64,000 nt of DNA from CAZFLM01 sp964519955 (lineage in GTDB: Bacteria > Armatimonadota > Chthonomonadetes > Chthonomonadales > CAJBBX01): the NCBI GenBank assembly GCA_964519955.1, contig CAZFLM010000016.1, forward strand, positions 1-64,000, given 5' to 3'. Below the pieces are notes generated by a model. That model made no database searches and was not told the DNA's origin. It saw nothing but the letters and a program-made list of their open reading frames with translations. This document shows positions 15,788 to 24,911 of the stretch, piece by piece. How positions within the stretch are numbered: position 1 is the stretch's first letter; each line of letters begins with the position of its first letter. A program made the translations under genes and the position numbers.

Positions 15788-16978
15788 CTACTGGTACGCC
15801 CCGAACCCGAAGAACCAGTGCTTCTTCGCGAACCGGTACGCCCAGTGCTCCTCGGGGATCTCCTGCCCAGGAAGGTGCTGGCTAGTGCGCGGCTCCAGCG
15901 CGTCCAACTCGGCGAACGCCGTCTGCCGCTGCGTCGAGTCGTGCGCCCCGTGCCGCTGCGCTACATCCCGCACAATGTCCGGGCGCTCCAGCAAGATGCA
16001 GCCACGTGTGGTCTTCGCTGAGACCTCGCGCAGGTCCTTCAGGAACGCGGACTCCGTCATCGTCCGGCCCAGTCCCCGCTCGTCGCGGATCGTCTCCGCC
16101 GCGAACTGGATGACCGGGCACGGCTCGATGTCGCCGCCCGGACCGACATGGTGGCTCATGCCCACAGCCATCGGACAGAGGGCCCGCCCCTCGTCGTCCC
16201 AGTAGGCGTCCACGATCGCGATCGGGTGCCGCTTCCGAGCCTGCACGATGAACCGGCGCACCTCCAGCAGCTCCGCGGGCGAGAGGGCCAGATCGGGATG
16301 CGGCCTCGGCCCAACCGGACGGTACGTGTAATACCACGCATAGTGCACGCCCATCGAGATCAGCCGCCGCAGCCACTCGTCGCCGACCAGGTCGAGGTTC
16401 GTCCGGCACACGCTGGTTGCCACGCCTGTGATCAGCTTCTGCCGCCGGCAGCTCTCCACCGCGCGCAGCGACTTGTCCAGCACCTCGTTGCCGCCGCGCC
16501 GCTCGTCGCTCACCACCTGCGAGCCCTCGATGCTGATCAGCGGCGTCACGTTCCCCAGCCGCCGCAACTCCCGCGCGACATCGTCGGTCAGCAACTGCCC
16601 ATTCGTGAACATCTGGAAGTAGCAGTCGCGGTGGTCACCATAGATCGCGAGCAGCTCAGGGTGCAGCAGCGGCTCGCCGCCCAGGATGCCGAAGAACCGG
16701 CACCCGTAGCGCTTCGCCTCTTCGATCGACCGTCGCATCTCCTCCCGCGTGATCATCTTCCGCGGCGAGGCCACGTCGACCCAGCAACCCTGGCACCGGA
16801 GCTGGCAACTGCTGATGACCGAGAAGAACAGGAACGGCGGAAACACCTCGCCGCGCTTCAGCCGCTTCTGGTGCAGCGAGATCGCCCGCATGTTCGCCAC
16901 GCCGCAGTTGAGCGTGAAGTTCCACAGCAGCCTCGGGCTGATCTCGGTAAGCGCCCGCCGCGCGAACGCCCCGATCAT
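15788..16978 (-). CDS. Radical SAM enzyme of the terpenoid locus
   Basis: A 396-residue radical SAM protein. The cluster-binding motif is CQLRCQGC (CX3CX2C) near residue 55, followed by GILGGEPLLHPEL (SAM contact) and FQMFTNGQ. The C-terminal part has conserved Cys in ALCPMAVGMSHHVGPGGDIEPCP, a reduced auxiliary-cluster-like region. The protein ends FFGFGAYQ. The start at 16978 is preceded by GGAGGC at 5-nt spacing; the longer frame runs into repeat-like sequence. By recall it resembles the radical SAM proteins paired with hopanoid genes (HpnH-like), but identity is unproven. The ferredoxin gene just upstream may supply electrons. Probable role: C-H chemistry on the terpenoid. Confidence 0.85.
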   Translation of the reverse strand: MIGAFARRALTEISPRLLWNFTLNCGVANMRAISLHQKRLKRGEVFPPFLFFSVISSCQLRCQGCWVDVASPRKMITREEMRRSIEEAKRYGCRFFGILGGEPLLHPELLAIYGDHRDCYFQMFTNGQLLTDDVARELRRLGNVTPLISIEGSQVVSDERRGGNEVLDKSLRAVESCRRQKLITGVATSVCRTNLDLVGDEWLRRLISMGVHYAWYYTYRPVGPRPHPDLALSPAELLEVRRFIVQARKRHPIAIVDAYWDDEGRALCPMAVGMSHHVGPGGDIEPCPVIQFAAETIRDERGLGRTMTESAFLKDLREVSAKTTRGCILLERPDIVRDVAQRHGAHDSTQRQTAFAELDALEPRTSQHLPGQEIPEEHWAYRFAKKHWFFGFGAYQ

Positions 16979-17080
16979 CGCCCGCCTCCAGCAGCCCCCG
17001 CCCCTTGCGGATGGCGACCACCCAAAGCCCCCGCCCCTTGCGGGAGGGGGTTGGGGGAGGGGTACGCCACGCACCACCCC

Positions 17081-17935
17081 CTACTCATCCTGCTTCTCCG
17101 CGCCGCCCGGAAGCTCCCCGCGCAGCGACTCCAGCAGCTCCGGCGGGATGTCCAGCTTCTCCTGCAGCTCCGCGAGGCACCGCTGCCGCTCCTGCAGCGC
17201 CACTTCCTCGCTCCGCTCCGGCGAGAACCGCTCCTTCGCCCGCGCGTTCCGGTCCCGCAGCTTGGAGTACATGTCACCGCTCAGCAGCGACGAGATGCTT
17301 ACCGTCACCACGTCGTGGTCCGGCTCCCGCCCCCTGCCCTCGTCCCCGTTGATCGGCGACTTGCCGTACCGGGGGAACACGATCGCCACTTCCGGACAGA
17401 CGCGCGCGCACGCCGGGCAGTTCGTCTTGCACTTCTCCGGCGACTGAACCACCACTCTGCCGCCATCCTCTCCATAGACGCCGAAAAGGCAGAAGTCGAG
17501 ACACTGCATGCAGTCGATGCAGCGATCCCGGTCGATGACCGGGAACCACGCAGGCCACTCGCCCGCGCCCTCGGCAGGCGCCTCGACAGCATCGCCCGGC
17601 GTCGCCCCGGCGAACAGCCGCTCCGCCACCTCGTCCGCGGGCTCGGTCCGCGCGTTCGCGAGCGTCACGCCCGCCCGAGGCAGCGTGACTCCGGCCGCCT
17701 CGAAGAGCCAGCGCACCGCGCGAGGGTAGCACGCCGCGACGCGCAGATCACCGCTCGCGGCCCACTCCGCCAGCCGCGGCGACCGGTGGGCGGCCAACTC
17801 GCAGAGGTCGTCCACCCACTCCGCCGACACCCCCGCATCACTCGCCGCTTGCGCCAACCGCGCCAACGTCGCGTCGGGTGTCAACCCAACCTGCGCGCAT
17901 CGGCATATCAGAACGCGTGTCGATTCAGCCCCCAT
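17081..17935 (-). CDS. Dicluster 4Fe-4S ferredoxin-like protein
   Basis: About 284 residues. The N-terminal 90 residues (STRVLICRC and VAACYPRAVRWLFEAAGV) look like a small alpha/beta domain. The centre has two cluster motifs: CIDCMQCLDFC near 140 and CKTNCPACARVCP near 165. The C-terminal 80 residues are charged and helical (RCLAELQEKLDIPPELLESL). It is soluble. It is first in the minus-strand terpenoid locus, about 100 bp before the radical SAM gene, so it is a plausible electron donor to it or to the DUF116 domain. The start is uncertain: ATG at 17935 with gagagggt about 10 nt upstream, or a TTG at 17944. Confidence 0.83.
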   Translation of the reverse strand: MGAESTRVLICRCAQVGLTPDATLARLAQAASDAGVSAEWVDDLCELAAHRSPRLAEWAASGDLRVAACYPRAVRWLFEAAGVTLPRAGVTLANARTEPADEVAERLFAGATPGDAVEAPAEGAGEWPAWFPVIDRDRCIDCMQCLDFCLFGVYGEDGGRVVVQSPEKCKTNCPACARVCPEVAIVFPRYGKSPINGDEGRGREPDHDVVTVSISSLLSGDMYSKLRDRNARAKERFSPERSEEVALQERQRCLAELQEKLDIPPELLESLRGELPGGAEKQDE

Positions 17936-18006
17936 CCACCACAACCCTCTCCACCAACGTTGCCCGGCGACCCCGCCGGCCGCAATCCCACCACCCCGCC
18001 GTCGCG

Positions 18007-18058
18007 TCCGCCAGGACGCCCGGCCGCAGGCCCGCCAGACGGGTCGTTCACGGCCCGG
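18007..18058. repeat. Diverged copy of repeat family B
   Basis: Reads gcgtccgccaggacgcccgg then gcaggcccgccagacgggtc, clearly related to the cores at 3423-3920, 14 kb away. It sits in the roughly 330-bp divergent spacer 17936-18265, in which no promoter was confidently recognised. Confidence 0.7.
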
Positions 18059-18265
18059 AACGCCAATGGCCCGAGCCGCCGATCCGTCTCTTCAGCCATA
18101 CGAGGCGAGCCAGCATTCGGTGTCCGCCCCCATCAGTTCGCCTCCGGGCGCCGTTACTCCTGGTTGCCGACCGGTCCGCGAGCGATGAACCCTGGAGCGG
18201 GAGGCCGGCACTAACCACCCGGCACAGCTCAAACCCGCCACACCCGATCGACAGGAGCGCACGCC

Positions 18266-19339
18266 ATGAACGCGAACCGCCCGTTTCTGCTCGCTGCCGC
18301 GGCCGGCATCCTCACCCTCGCCGTTGCCGCACTCGCCCAGACCAAGCCCACGCCCGCCGCCAAGGGCCGAACGCTGGGCACGCCCAAGACCTACCTCAAC
18401 CTGACGCTGGTGCCGGTCATCGACCAGCGCAGACTGCCGGTCGGCAAGTACATGACCCTCGACGAGGCCCTGGCGCGCAAGGTCGTCAAGGTGCGCGAGG
18501 CCGGCAGCGGCGGCGAGGTCAACACGCTGCACATCACCAACTACGGCGATCACCCGGTGTACATCATCGGCGGCGAAGTCGTGCTCGGCGGCCAGCAGGA
18601 CCGCTGCGTGGGCAAGGACATTATCATCGGCGCCAAAGAGAAGAACGTGCCGGTGCCGGTCTTCTGCGTCGAGCACAACCGATGGACCGGCAGCGGCGAC
18701 TTCTCCGCCTCGGCCAAGATGGTGGCGTCCCCGGAGATCCGGATGAGCGCGCAAGAGGGCGTCTTCGCACAGAAGGTGGCTGCCGCAGGCCCGGCGCGCG
18801 CCGGGCGGACCTCCGTGTCCGGGGTCGGCGAGGCGCAGAGCAAGGTGTGGGATACCGTCGCTCGCAAGAGCAGCCGCCTGAACGCCGCGATGCCCACCGG
18901 CACCTACCGCGGCGTGCTCCAGCAGAGCGCGGGCGACGCCGGCAAGCGCATCGGCCCCTACCTGAAGGGGTTCAGCGCCGGCCTCGGCAGCGATCCGCAC
19001 ATCGTCGGCGTCGTGGCGCTCATCGACGGCAAGGTCGCCTCGGCCGACATCTTCGCCGACCCCGCGCTCTTCAGGAAGCTCTGGCCGAAGCTCCTGCGCT
19101 CCTACGCCGCCGACGCTGCCGAGAACGCCAGGCCGAAGGTCGCCGACGTGAATGCCCGCGACATCGCCTGGAAGTTCATCGCCAACCCGTCCGCCCGAGC
19201 CCGCGTGGTGGTGGACCGGATGCAGGCGGGCCAGGCCCAGCGAGTGGACAGCGACGGCCGCGTCTTCTACCGCACCTTGGGCACTGCCGGCGGAGCCGCC
19301 GCGGCGGCTCCGGTGCACGAGAACATCCTGCGCAAGTAG
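18266..19339 (+). CDS. Secreted ARPP-1-like domain protein
   Basis: A 357-residue exported protein. The signal peptide is FLLAAAAGILTLAVAALAQ, with cleavage near AQT. The core (about 35-230) resembles the ARPP-1 domain: VPVIDQRRLPVGKYMTLDEAL, VNTLHITNYGDHPVYIIGGE, VVLGGQQDRCVGKD, then PVPVFCVEHNRW. That family is of unknown biochemical function and often lies in conserved signalling or resistance neighbourhoods; the assignment is by recall. AGGAG lies 9 nt before the ATG. A hairpin terminator follows, so it is probably monocistronic. Confidence 0.8.
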   Translation: MNANRPFLLAAAAGILTLAVAALAQTKPTPAAKGRTLGTPKTYLNLTLVPVIDQRRLPVGKYMTLDEALARKVVKVREAGSGGEVNTLHITNYGDHPVYIIGGEVVLGGQQDRCVGKDIIIGAKEKNVPVPVFCVEHNRWTGSGDFSASAKMVASPEIRMSAQEGVFAQKVAAAGPARAGRTSVSGVGEAQSKVWDTVARKSSRLNAAMPTGTYRGVLQQSAGDAGKRIGPYLKGFSAGLGSDPHIVGVVALIDGKVASADIFADPALFRKLWPKLLRSYAADAAENARPKVADVNARDIAWKFIANPSARARVVVDRMQAGQAQRVDSDGRVFYRTLGTAGGAAAAAPVHENILRK

Positions 19340-19378
19340 CCGAACCGCAGGTTTCGGCCCCCCTCGCGCCGAACAGAT

Positions 19379-19406
19379 ACGGGCGCGTCCATCGCGGCGC
19401 GCCCGT
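19379..19406 (+). terminator. Inverted repeat after the ARPP-1-like gene
   Basis: Perfect 9-bp stem ACGGGCGCG / CGCGCCCGT with a 10-nt loop, 40 nt past the stop codon. The following sequence is attgccgtatg, a short U-run, so this is a weak intrinsic terminator. Confidence 0.6.
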
Positions 19407-19506
19407 ATTGCCGTATGACGATGCACGTGTCTGTCCGACGAACCGAACCTGCGGGCATTCAGTGATGCCTCGCGGTACCTCCCCCAAAAACGAGTTGAGC
19501 GCGCCA

Positions 19507-20243
19507 ATGGCCGATCAGATCACCTACGTCTTCCTGGACTTCGACGATACGCTCAGCGACATCCGGTCCCTCCGCCTGCAGTTCGTGCGCGAGGCCGCCG
19601 AGTTGCTGGAACGCCACGGCGCAACGCGGGACGCCTGGGAGCAGGCTGTGGCGCCGACCTTCGAGCGCTCCCTCGCCCGCTACACCGAGCGCTACACCAC
19701 CGACCCGCTCGCAGAGTACGTCCACTGGCTGGACCAAGAGCGAGCGCGTATCGGTGCCGAGATCTTCGAGGCGGCCGGCGTGCAGCCCCCAACCGGCGAG
19801 CCGCTCGCGGAGCTTGTCAAGCGCATCACGTTCGACTCGCTCGCCTACTGCAATGCCACGTTCCCCAACACAGAGGACGCCCTGCGCGAGCTGTTCGAGA
19901 TGGGTGTCCGAACGCAGATGGCCTCAGCCCAGGACTCCGATTACCTCCTGGCCGCGCTGATGGGCGCCCGCATCGAGAGCTACACCGAGAGCAAGTTCGG
20001 CCCCGACCTGCTCAACTGCGCCAAGGAGAGCCCGCAGTTCTACGTCCGCGCCTTCGCGGCGTGCAACATCCACCCGAGCCAGGCCATCGTGGTCGACGAC
20101 CAGGCGATCTGCCTCAACTGGGCCCGCGAGGCGGGCGCGCACGTCGTCCAGGCGCGCGTCGCGCCGAACGTCGAGCCCGCCGACTTCGCCCACTCCTTCA
20201 CCGACTGGGCCGAGCTGCCGGAGATCGTGCGGGGGATCGCGCC

Positions 20244-20247
<4 letters not shown>
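19507..20247 (+). CDS. HAD superfamily hydrolase
   Basis: A 246-residue haloacid-dehalogenase-type phosphatase. Motif I is FLDFDDTLS (Asp nucleophile and acid/base). A helical cap follows. Motif II is the MASAQDSDY region, the Lys is in YTESKFGPDLL, and motif IV is AIVVDDQ. The substrate is a small phosphorylated metabolite, not predictable. A much longer open frame runs in from upstream but crosses the previous gene out of frame; the family start is just before TYVFLDFDD. No strong RBS; ATG at 19465 is an alternative. The stop overlaps the next gene by 4 bp (ATGA), so the two are translationally coupled. Confidence 0.85.
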
Positions 20248-21398
<1,151 letters not shown>

Positions 21399-21443
21399 CA
21401 GACAAGCCGCCATAATGGCAATCACGAACGGAGGACACTGGAT

Positions 21444-22385
21444 ATGGCACGCGCCGTAGTGACGGGAGGCGCCGGATTCCTTGGATCGCATCTCTGCGAC
21501 CGCCTGCTCGCCGAGGGACTGGACGTCATCGCCCTCGACAACCTTATCACGGGCAGCACCGACAACATCGCCCACCTAATCGACAACCGCCACTTCCGGT
21601 TCATCAACTACGACGTCACCAACTACCTCTTCATCGACGGTGCAGTGGACTTCATCTTCCATCTCGCGTCGCCTGCCAGCCCGGTCGACTTCCCGACGAA
21701 GCCGATCCAGATCCTGAAGGTGAACGCCCTCGGCACGCACAAGGCGCTGGGGCTAGCGAGCGCGAAGAAGGCCCGGTTCTTCCTCGCCAGCACCTCCGAG
21801 GTGTACGGCGACCCGCTGATCCATCCGCAGACCGAGGAGTACCTGGGCAACGTCAACCCGGTCGGTGTGCGCGGCGTCTACGACGAGGCCAAGCGCTTCG
21901 CCGAGGCCATGACGATGGCCTACCACCGCTACCACCACGTCCCCGTCCGCATCGTGCGCATCTTCAACACCTACGGCGAGCGGATGCGCCTGGACGACGG
22001 CCGCGTTGTGCCGAACTTCATCGGCCAGGCCTTGCGCGGCGAGCCGATTACGGTGTACGGTGATGGTAAGCAGACGCGCTCGTTCTGCTACTGCTCGGAC
22101 CTCATCGACGGGTTCTGGCGGCTGATGAACTCGCCGCACACGGGCCCCATGAACATCGGCAACCCGACCGAGCGTACGATGATGGAGTTCGCCCAGGAGA
22201 TCAAGCGCCTGACGAACAGCCCCAGCCCGATCGTTCTGGAGCCGCTCCCGACGGTCGACGACCCGAAGAAGCGCAAGCCGGACATCACCAAGGCGAAGGA
22301 GCTGCTGGGCTGGGAGCCCAAGGTCTCGCTCGAAGAGGGGCTCACTCGCACCATCGCGTACTTCAAGGGGCGCCTCGGGCTGTAG
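21444..22385 (+). CDS. UDP-glucuronate decarboxylase-like NAD-dependent epimerase
   Basis: A 313-residue extended short-chain dehydrogenase, closest by recall to UDP-xylose synthase, which converts UDP-glucuronate to UDP-xylose. The NAD motif is VTGGAGFLGSHL. The catalytic triad is in STSEVYG and YDEAK. Substrate-loop marks are FHLASPASPVDF and RIFNTYGERMR. The ATG follows CGGAGG at good spacing. It pairs functionally with the nucleotide-sugar dehydrogenase at 47800, which could supply UDP-glucuronate. dTDP-glucose dehydratase is less likely, given the ASPASP segment and length. Confidence 0.9.
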   Translation: MARAVVTGGAGFLGSHLCDRLLAEGLDVIALDNLITGSTDNIAHLIDNRHFRFINYDVTNYLFIDGAVDFIFHLASPASPVDFPTKPIQILKVNALGTHKALGLASAKKARFFLASTSEVYGDPLIHPQTEEYLGNVNPVGVRGVYDEAKRFAEAMTMAYHRYHHVPVRIVRIFNTYGERMRLDDGRVVPNFIGQALRGEPITVYGDGKQTRSFCYCSDLIDGFWRLMNSPHTGPMNIGNPTERTMMEFAQEIKRLTNSPSPIVLEPLPTVDDPKKRKPDITKAKELLGWEPKVSLEEGLTRTIAYFKGRLGL

Positions 22386-22428
22386 CGCCGCCGGCAGCCG
22401 GAAGACAACCGGGCAGAGGAACGGTGCA

Positions 22429-22611
22429 ATGTGCGCCTTCCTGTTTCGAGCAGCGGTCATCTTGGCAGCCACCTGGGTGGCAACCTTGCTGCCCAGCCCG
22501 ACCGCGTCGGTTCCGCTGCCTCTGAAGAACGTGCTCGCCGTCGCCGTGGGCATCATCGCCGCCGGAGCTTTGCTCTACGACACGCTCTTCCACGACCGCT
22601 ACCGGCCATAG
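22429..22611 (+). CDS. Small two-helix membrane protein
   Basis: 60 residues with two hydrophobic segments (FRAAVILAATWVATLL and LAVAVGIIAAGALLY) and a charged tail (HDRYRP). A good RBS, AGAGGA, sits 8 nt before the ATG. No family recognised. It lies between the epimerase and the NIL gene on the same strand. Confidence 0.6.
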   Translation: MCAFLFRAAVILAATWVATLLPSPTASVPLPLKNVLAVAVGIIAAGALLYDTLFHDRYRP

Positions 22612-22689
22612 AACGCCCAGCCAGGCGCCGGCACCGGTCCGCGGCGACGCTGATGGCCGCGTCCAGCCCTTCCCTCACGGGAGCAACGC

Positions 22690-22959
22690 ATGAAGTCGAC
22701 CGAACTCGACACCATCCGGGTCCAACTGAACTACCCGATCGAACTGGTGACGGAACCCGTCTTGTACCGCCTGGTGGTGGACCACGGGCTCATCCCGAAC
22801 ATCCGGCGCGCCGCATTCGATCAGAAGAGCGGCGGCTTCATCTACCTTGAGCTGAGCGGCCAGGCCGAGGCGCTGGAGCGCGCGCTTGCCTGGCTGGAGG
22901 GGATCGGCATCGGCGTCAGCGCCATCGGCTTCGACGGCACGCAGGAGTGGGCAGTCTGA
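22690..22959 (+). CDS. NIL-domain protein next to metX
   Basis: An 89-residue stand-alone NIL (ferredoxin-like, ACT-related) domain. Family marks: VQLNYPIELVTEPVLYRLV, GLIPNIRRAAFD and GFIYLELSG. NIL domains form the C-terminus of methionine ABC transporter ATPases, where they bind methionine, so a sulfur-metabolism sensor or assembly role is plausible. The stop overlaps the metX start by 1 nt (TGATG), so they are translationally coupled. A paralogue lies at 40140-40391 beside metY. Confidence 0.85.
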   Translation: MKSTELDTIRVQLNYPIELVTEPVLYRLVVDHGLIPNIRRAAFDQKSGGFIYLELSGQAEALERALAWLEGIGIGVSAIGFDGTQEWAV

Positions 22960-24104
22960 TGGCGGAGACGATGCTTGCACAGGACGATGGGCGGTCGGTC
23001 GGGCTGGTCGAGAGGCAGTACTTCACGTTCGCGTCTGAGGACGAGCCGTTCGTGCTGGAGAACCGGCAGACTCTGCCGGAGGTGGTGACCTGCTACGAGA
23101 CCTACGGCACGCTGAACGCCGCGGGTGACAACGCCGTCCTCATCACCCATGGCATCACGGGCAGCTCCCACGCGGCGGGGCGCTACAAGCCCGACAGCCC
23201 CTATGCCGGGTACTGGGAGGACCTGATCGGGCCCGGCAAGGCGATCGACACGGAACGCTACTTCGTGGTCGCCCCCAACACGCTCGGCGGATGCCGCGGC
23301 AGCACCGGCCCCTCCAGCGTCGATCCGCGCACGGGCCGCCCCTACGGCCTGAGCTTCCCCATAATCACCGTGCGGGACATGGTTCGGGCCCAGAAGCCCC
23401 TGCTCGACCACCTGGGCGTCACGCGCCTCGCCTTCGTGACCGGCGGCTCGATGGGCGGGATGCAAGCGCTCGAATGGGCCGTCACCTACCCGGACATGGT
23501 GGACGCCGTCGGCGGCATCGCCACGAGCGCGCGCCAATCGGCCCAGGGCATCGCGTTCAACGAGTGCGGCCGCCGCGCGATCATGCTCGATCCACGATGG
23601 AACAAGGGCGACTACTACGGCTTCGAACCCCCGTCGGGCGGCCTCGCACTGGCGCGCATGATCGGCACCATCACCTACCTCTCCGACCCGATTATGGAGG
23701 AGATGTTCGGCCGCAAGCCATTCGCCCAGCGCGACGCCCAGGAGCATGATCTGCACGCCCGCTTCGACGTAGAGCGCTACCTTCACGACGAGGGCGCCCT
23801 CCTCGTGAAGCGGTTCGACGCCAACTCCTACCTCTACGTCTCGCGCGCCATCGACCTGCACGACATCAGCCGCGGCTACGGCTCGCTGGAGAACGCCTAC
23901 AAGCGCATCCAGGCCCGCGTTCTGCTCGTCGGCATCCGCTCCGACATCCTCTTCTACCCGTACGCCATCCGCGAGATGCACGCGCACCTCCAGGCGCTGG
24001 GCAAGGACTCGACCTACTGGGAGATGGACTCGGAGTACGGCCACGACGCCTTCCTGGTGGAGCAGCGCAAGCTGGCCGATCCCATCCGGGAGTTCCTGGG
24101 GTAG
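22959..24104 (+). CDS. metX: Homoserine O-acetyltransferase
   Basis: A 381-residue alpha/beta hydrolase-fold enzyme that transfers acetyl (or succinyl) to homoserine, the first committed step to methionine. Signature marks: NAVLITHGITGSSHAAG, the nucleophile elbow GGSMGGMQALEW, RQSAQGIAFNECGRRAI, the acid in GIRSDILFYP and the base in EYGHDAFLVE. Length is typical. It is coupled to the NIL gene upstream. The next pathway enzyme, MetY, is 16 kb away at 40628. Acetyl versus succinyl specificity cannot be fixed from sequence alone. Confidence 0.95.
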   Translation: MAETMLAQDDGRSVGLVERQYFTFASEDEPFVLENRQTLPEVVTCYETYGTLNAAGDNAVLITHGITGSSHAAGRYKPDSPYAGYWEDLIGPGKAIDTERYFVVAPNTLGGCRGSTGPSSVDPRTGRPYGLSFPIITVRDMVRAQKPLLDHLGVTRLAFVTGGSMGGMQALEWAVTYPDMVDAVGGIATSARQSAQGIAFNECGRRAIMLDPRWNKGDYYGFEPPSGGLALARMIGTITYLSDPIMEEMFGRKPFAQRDAQEHDLHARFDVERYLHDEGALLVKRFDANSYLYVSRAIDLHDISRGYGSLENAYKRIQARVLLVGIRSDILFYPYAIREMHAHLQALGKDSTYWEMDSEYGHDAFLVEQRKLADPIREFLG

Positions 24105-24123
24105 CGAGCGGAAGGGTGAGACG

Positions 24124-24524
24124 CTACTCGGCGAGCCAGTTGTCGAGGGGAACGCCTAGGTCCTCGTAGTGGCGCTGGTTGTTGGTCACCAGCGTCGCGT
24201 CGGCCCGGAGCGCCCCCGTAGCGATCAGCAGATCGCTGTCCTCGATGGGGCGCCCGGCGGCGTGCCGTCGCGCCCACAGCCCCGCTGCGGTGTCCCGGTC
24301 CTCGCGCACGAGGTCCAGCCAGGTCCAGTCAGCCACCAATAGGTCGTACGCCCGCTTCAGCCGCGTAGACCCGACCAGGCGCATGTAGCGGGTCGCTTCG
24401 AGTGGACTACGGACGAGAGCAGGAACTCGTCGCCATCGCGCACCGAGCGGGCATGGCGGTCCAGCACCGGGCGTACATGCTTGAGCACGTAGTTCACGGT
24501 GTCGGTGTCGAGCATCCAGATCAT
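24124..24524 (-). pseudogene. PIN-domain toxin (VapC-like), frameshifted
   Basis: The first part, from ATG at 24524, encodes MIWMLDTDTVNYVLK (first acidic PIN residues) through EFLLSSVVH. The frame then shifts by one base near 24400. The second frame continues as EATRYMRLVGSTRLKRAYD through the acidic C-terminal half IEDSDLLIATGALRADATLVTNNQRHYEDL, typical of PIN RNases. Joined, they make a normal toxin of about 133 aa. The shift is either real inactivation or an assembly error. The start overlaps the antitoxin stop by 4 bp. Confidence 0.8.
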
Positions 24525-24799
24525 TGGAGCTCCCACGGTTTGCGCAGCCGGAACGGGTGCTGCCTGCGGAAGTCCTCGAACTCGTCCAGCGCCTTGCGCT
24601 CCTCCTCGGTCCACTCGATCGCCCTGATCTCGTCCAGGGCCGCCAGCATCCGCAGATGCCGCTCGGCGGTGCCCTCCGCCCCGTCCGCCGTATCGCGCTC
24701 CTCTACGACGGTGAGGCGCACGCGGCAGCCCCGCAGCTCGTCGGCGTGGCGAGCGACTTCCTCCCACGATCCCTCGATCGTCCTGCCCAATCGGCTCAT
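24521..24799 (-). CDS. Antitoxin partner of the PIN toxin
   Basis: 92 residues, acidic. The N-terminus (MSRLGRTIEGSWEEVARHADE) resembles the beta-strand DNA-binding arm of small antitoxins. The C-terminus is an Arg/Glu-rich helix (WTEEERKALDEFEDFRRQHP) suited to bind the toxin. GGAGG lies 7 nt before the ATG at 24799. A 4-bp overlap with the toxin is the usual type II arrangement. The exact antitoxin family is not identified. Confidence 0.7.
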   Translation of the reverse strand: MSRLGRTIEGSWEEVARHADELRGCRVRLTVVEERDTADGAEGTAERHLRMLAALDEIRAIEWTEEERKALDEFEDFRRQHPFRLRKPWELQ

Positions 24800-24849
24800 T
24801 GCCGCACCTCCGCGGACCTGCTGCCGCACCAGCATTCTACTACAGCGAT

Positions 24850-24895
24850 GGCCAGGCGTCGAGGAAGCGCCGGGAGGCCGGCGTCGCGCCTGGCC
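24850..24895. terminator. Inverted repeat between the toxin-antitoxin pair and the EEP gene
   Basis: GGCCAGGCG at 24850-24858 pairs with CGCCTGGCC at 24887-24895, with a GC-rich loop that can pair further. It lies 16 bp past the EEP nuclease stop (minus strand). No U-tract, so factor-independent function is uncertain. Confidence 0.45.
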
Positions 24896-24911
24896 TCCCG
24901 ACGCGCTCTCG

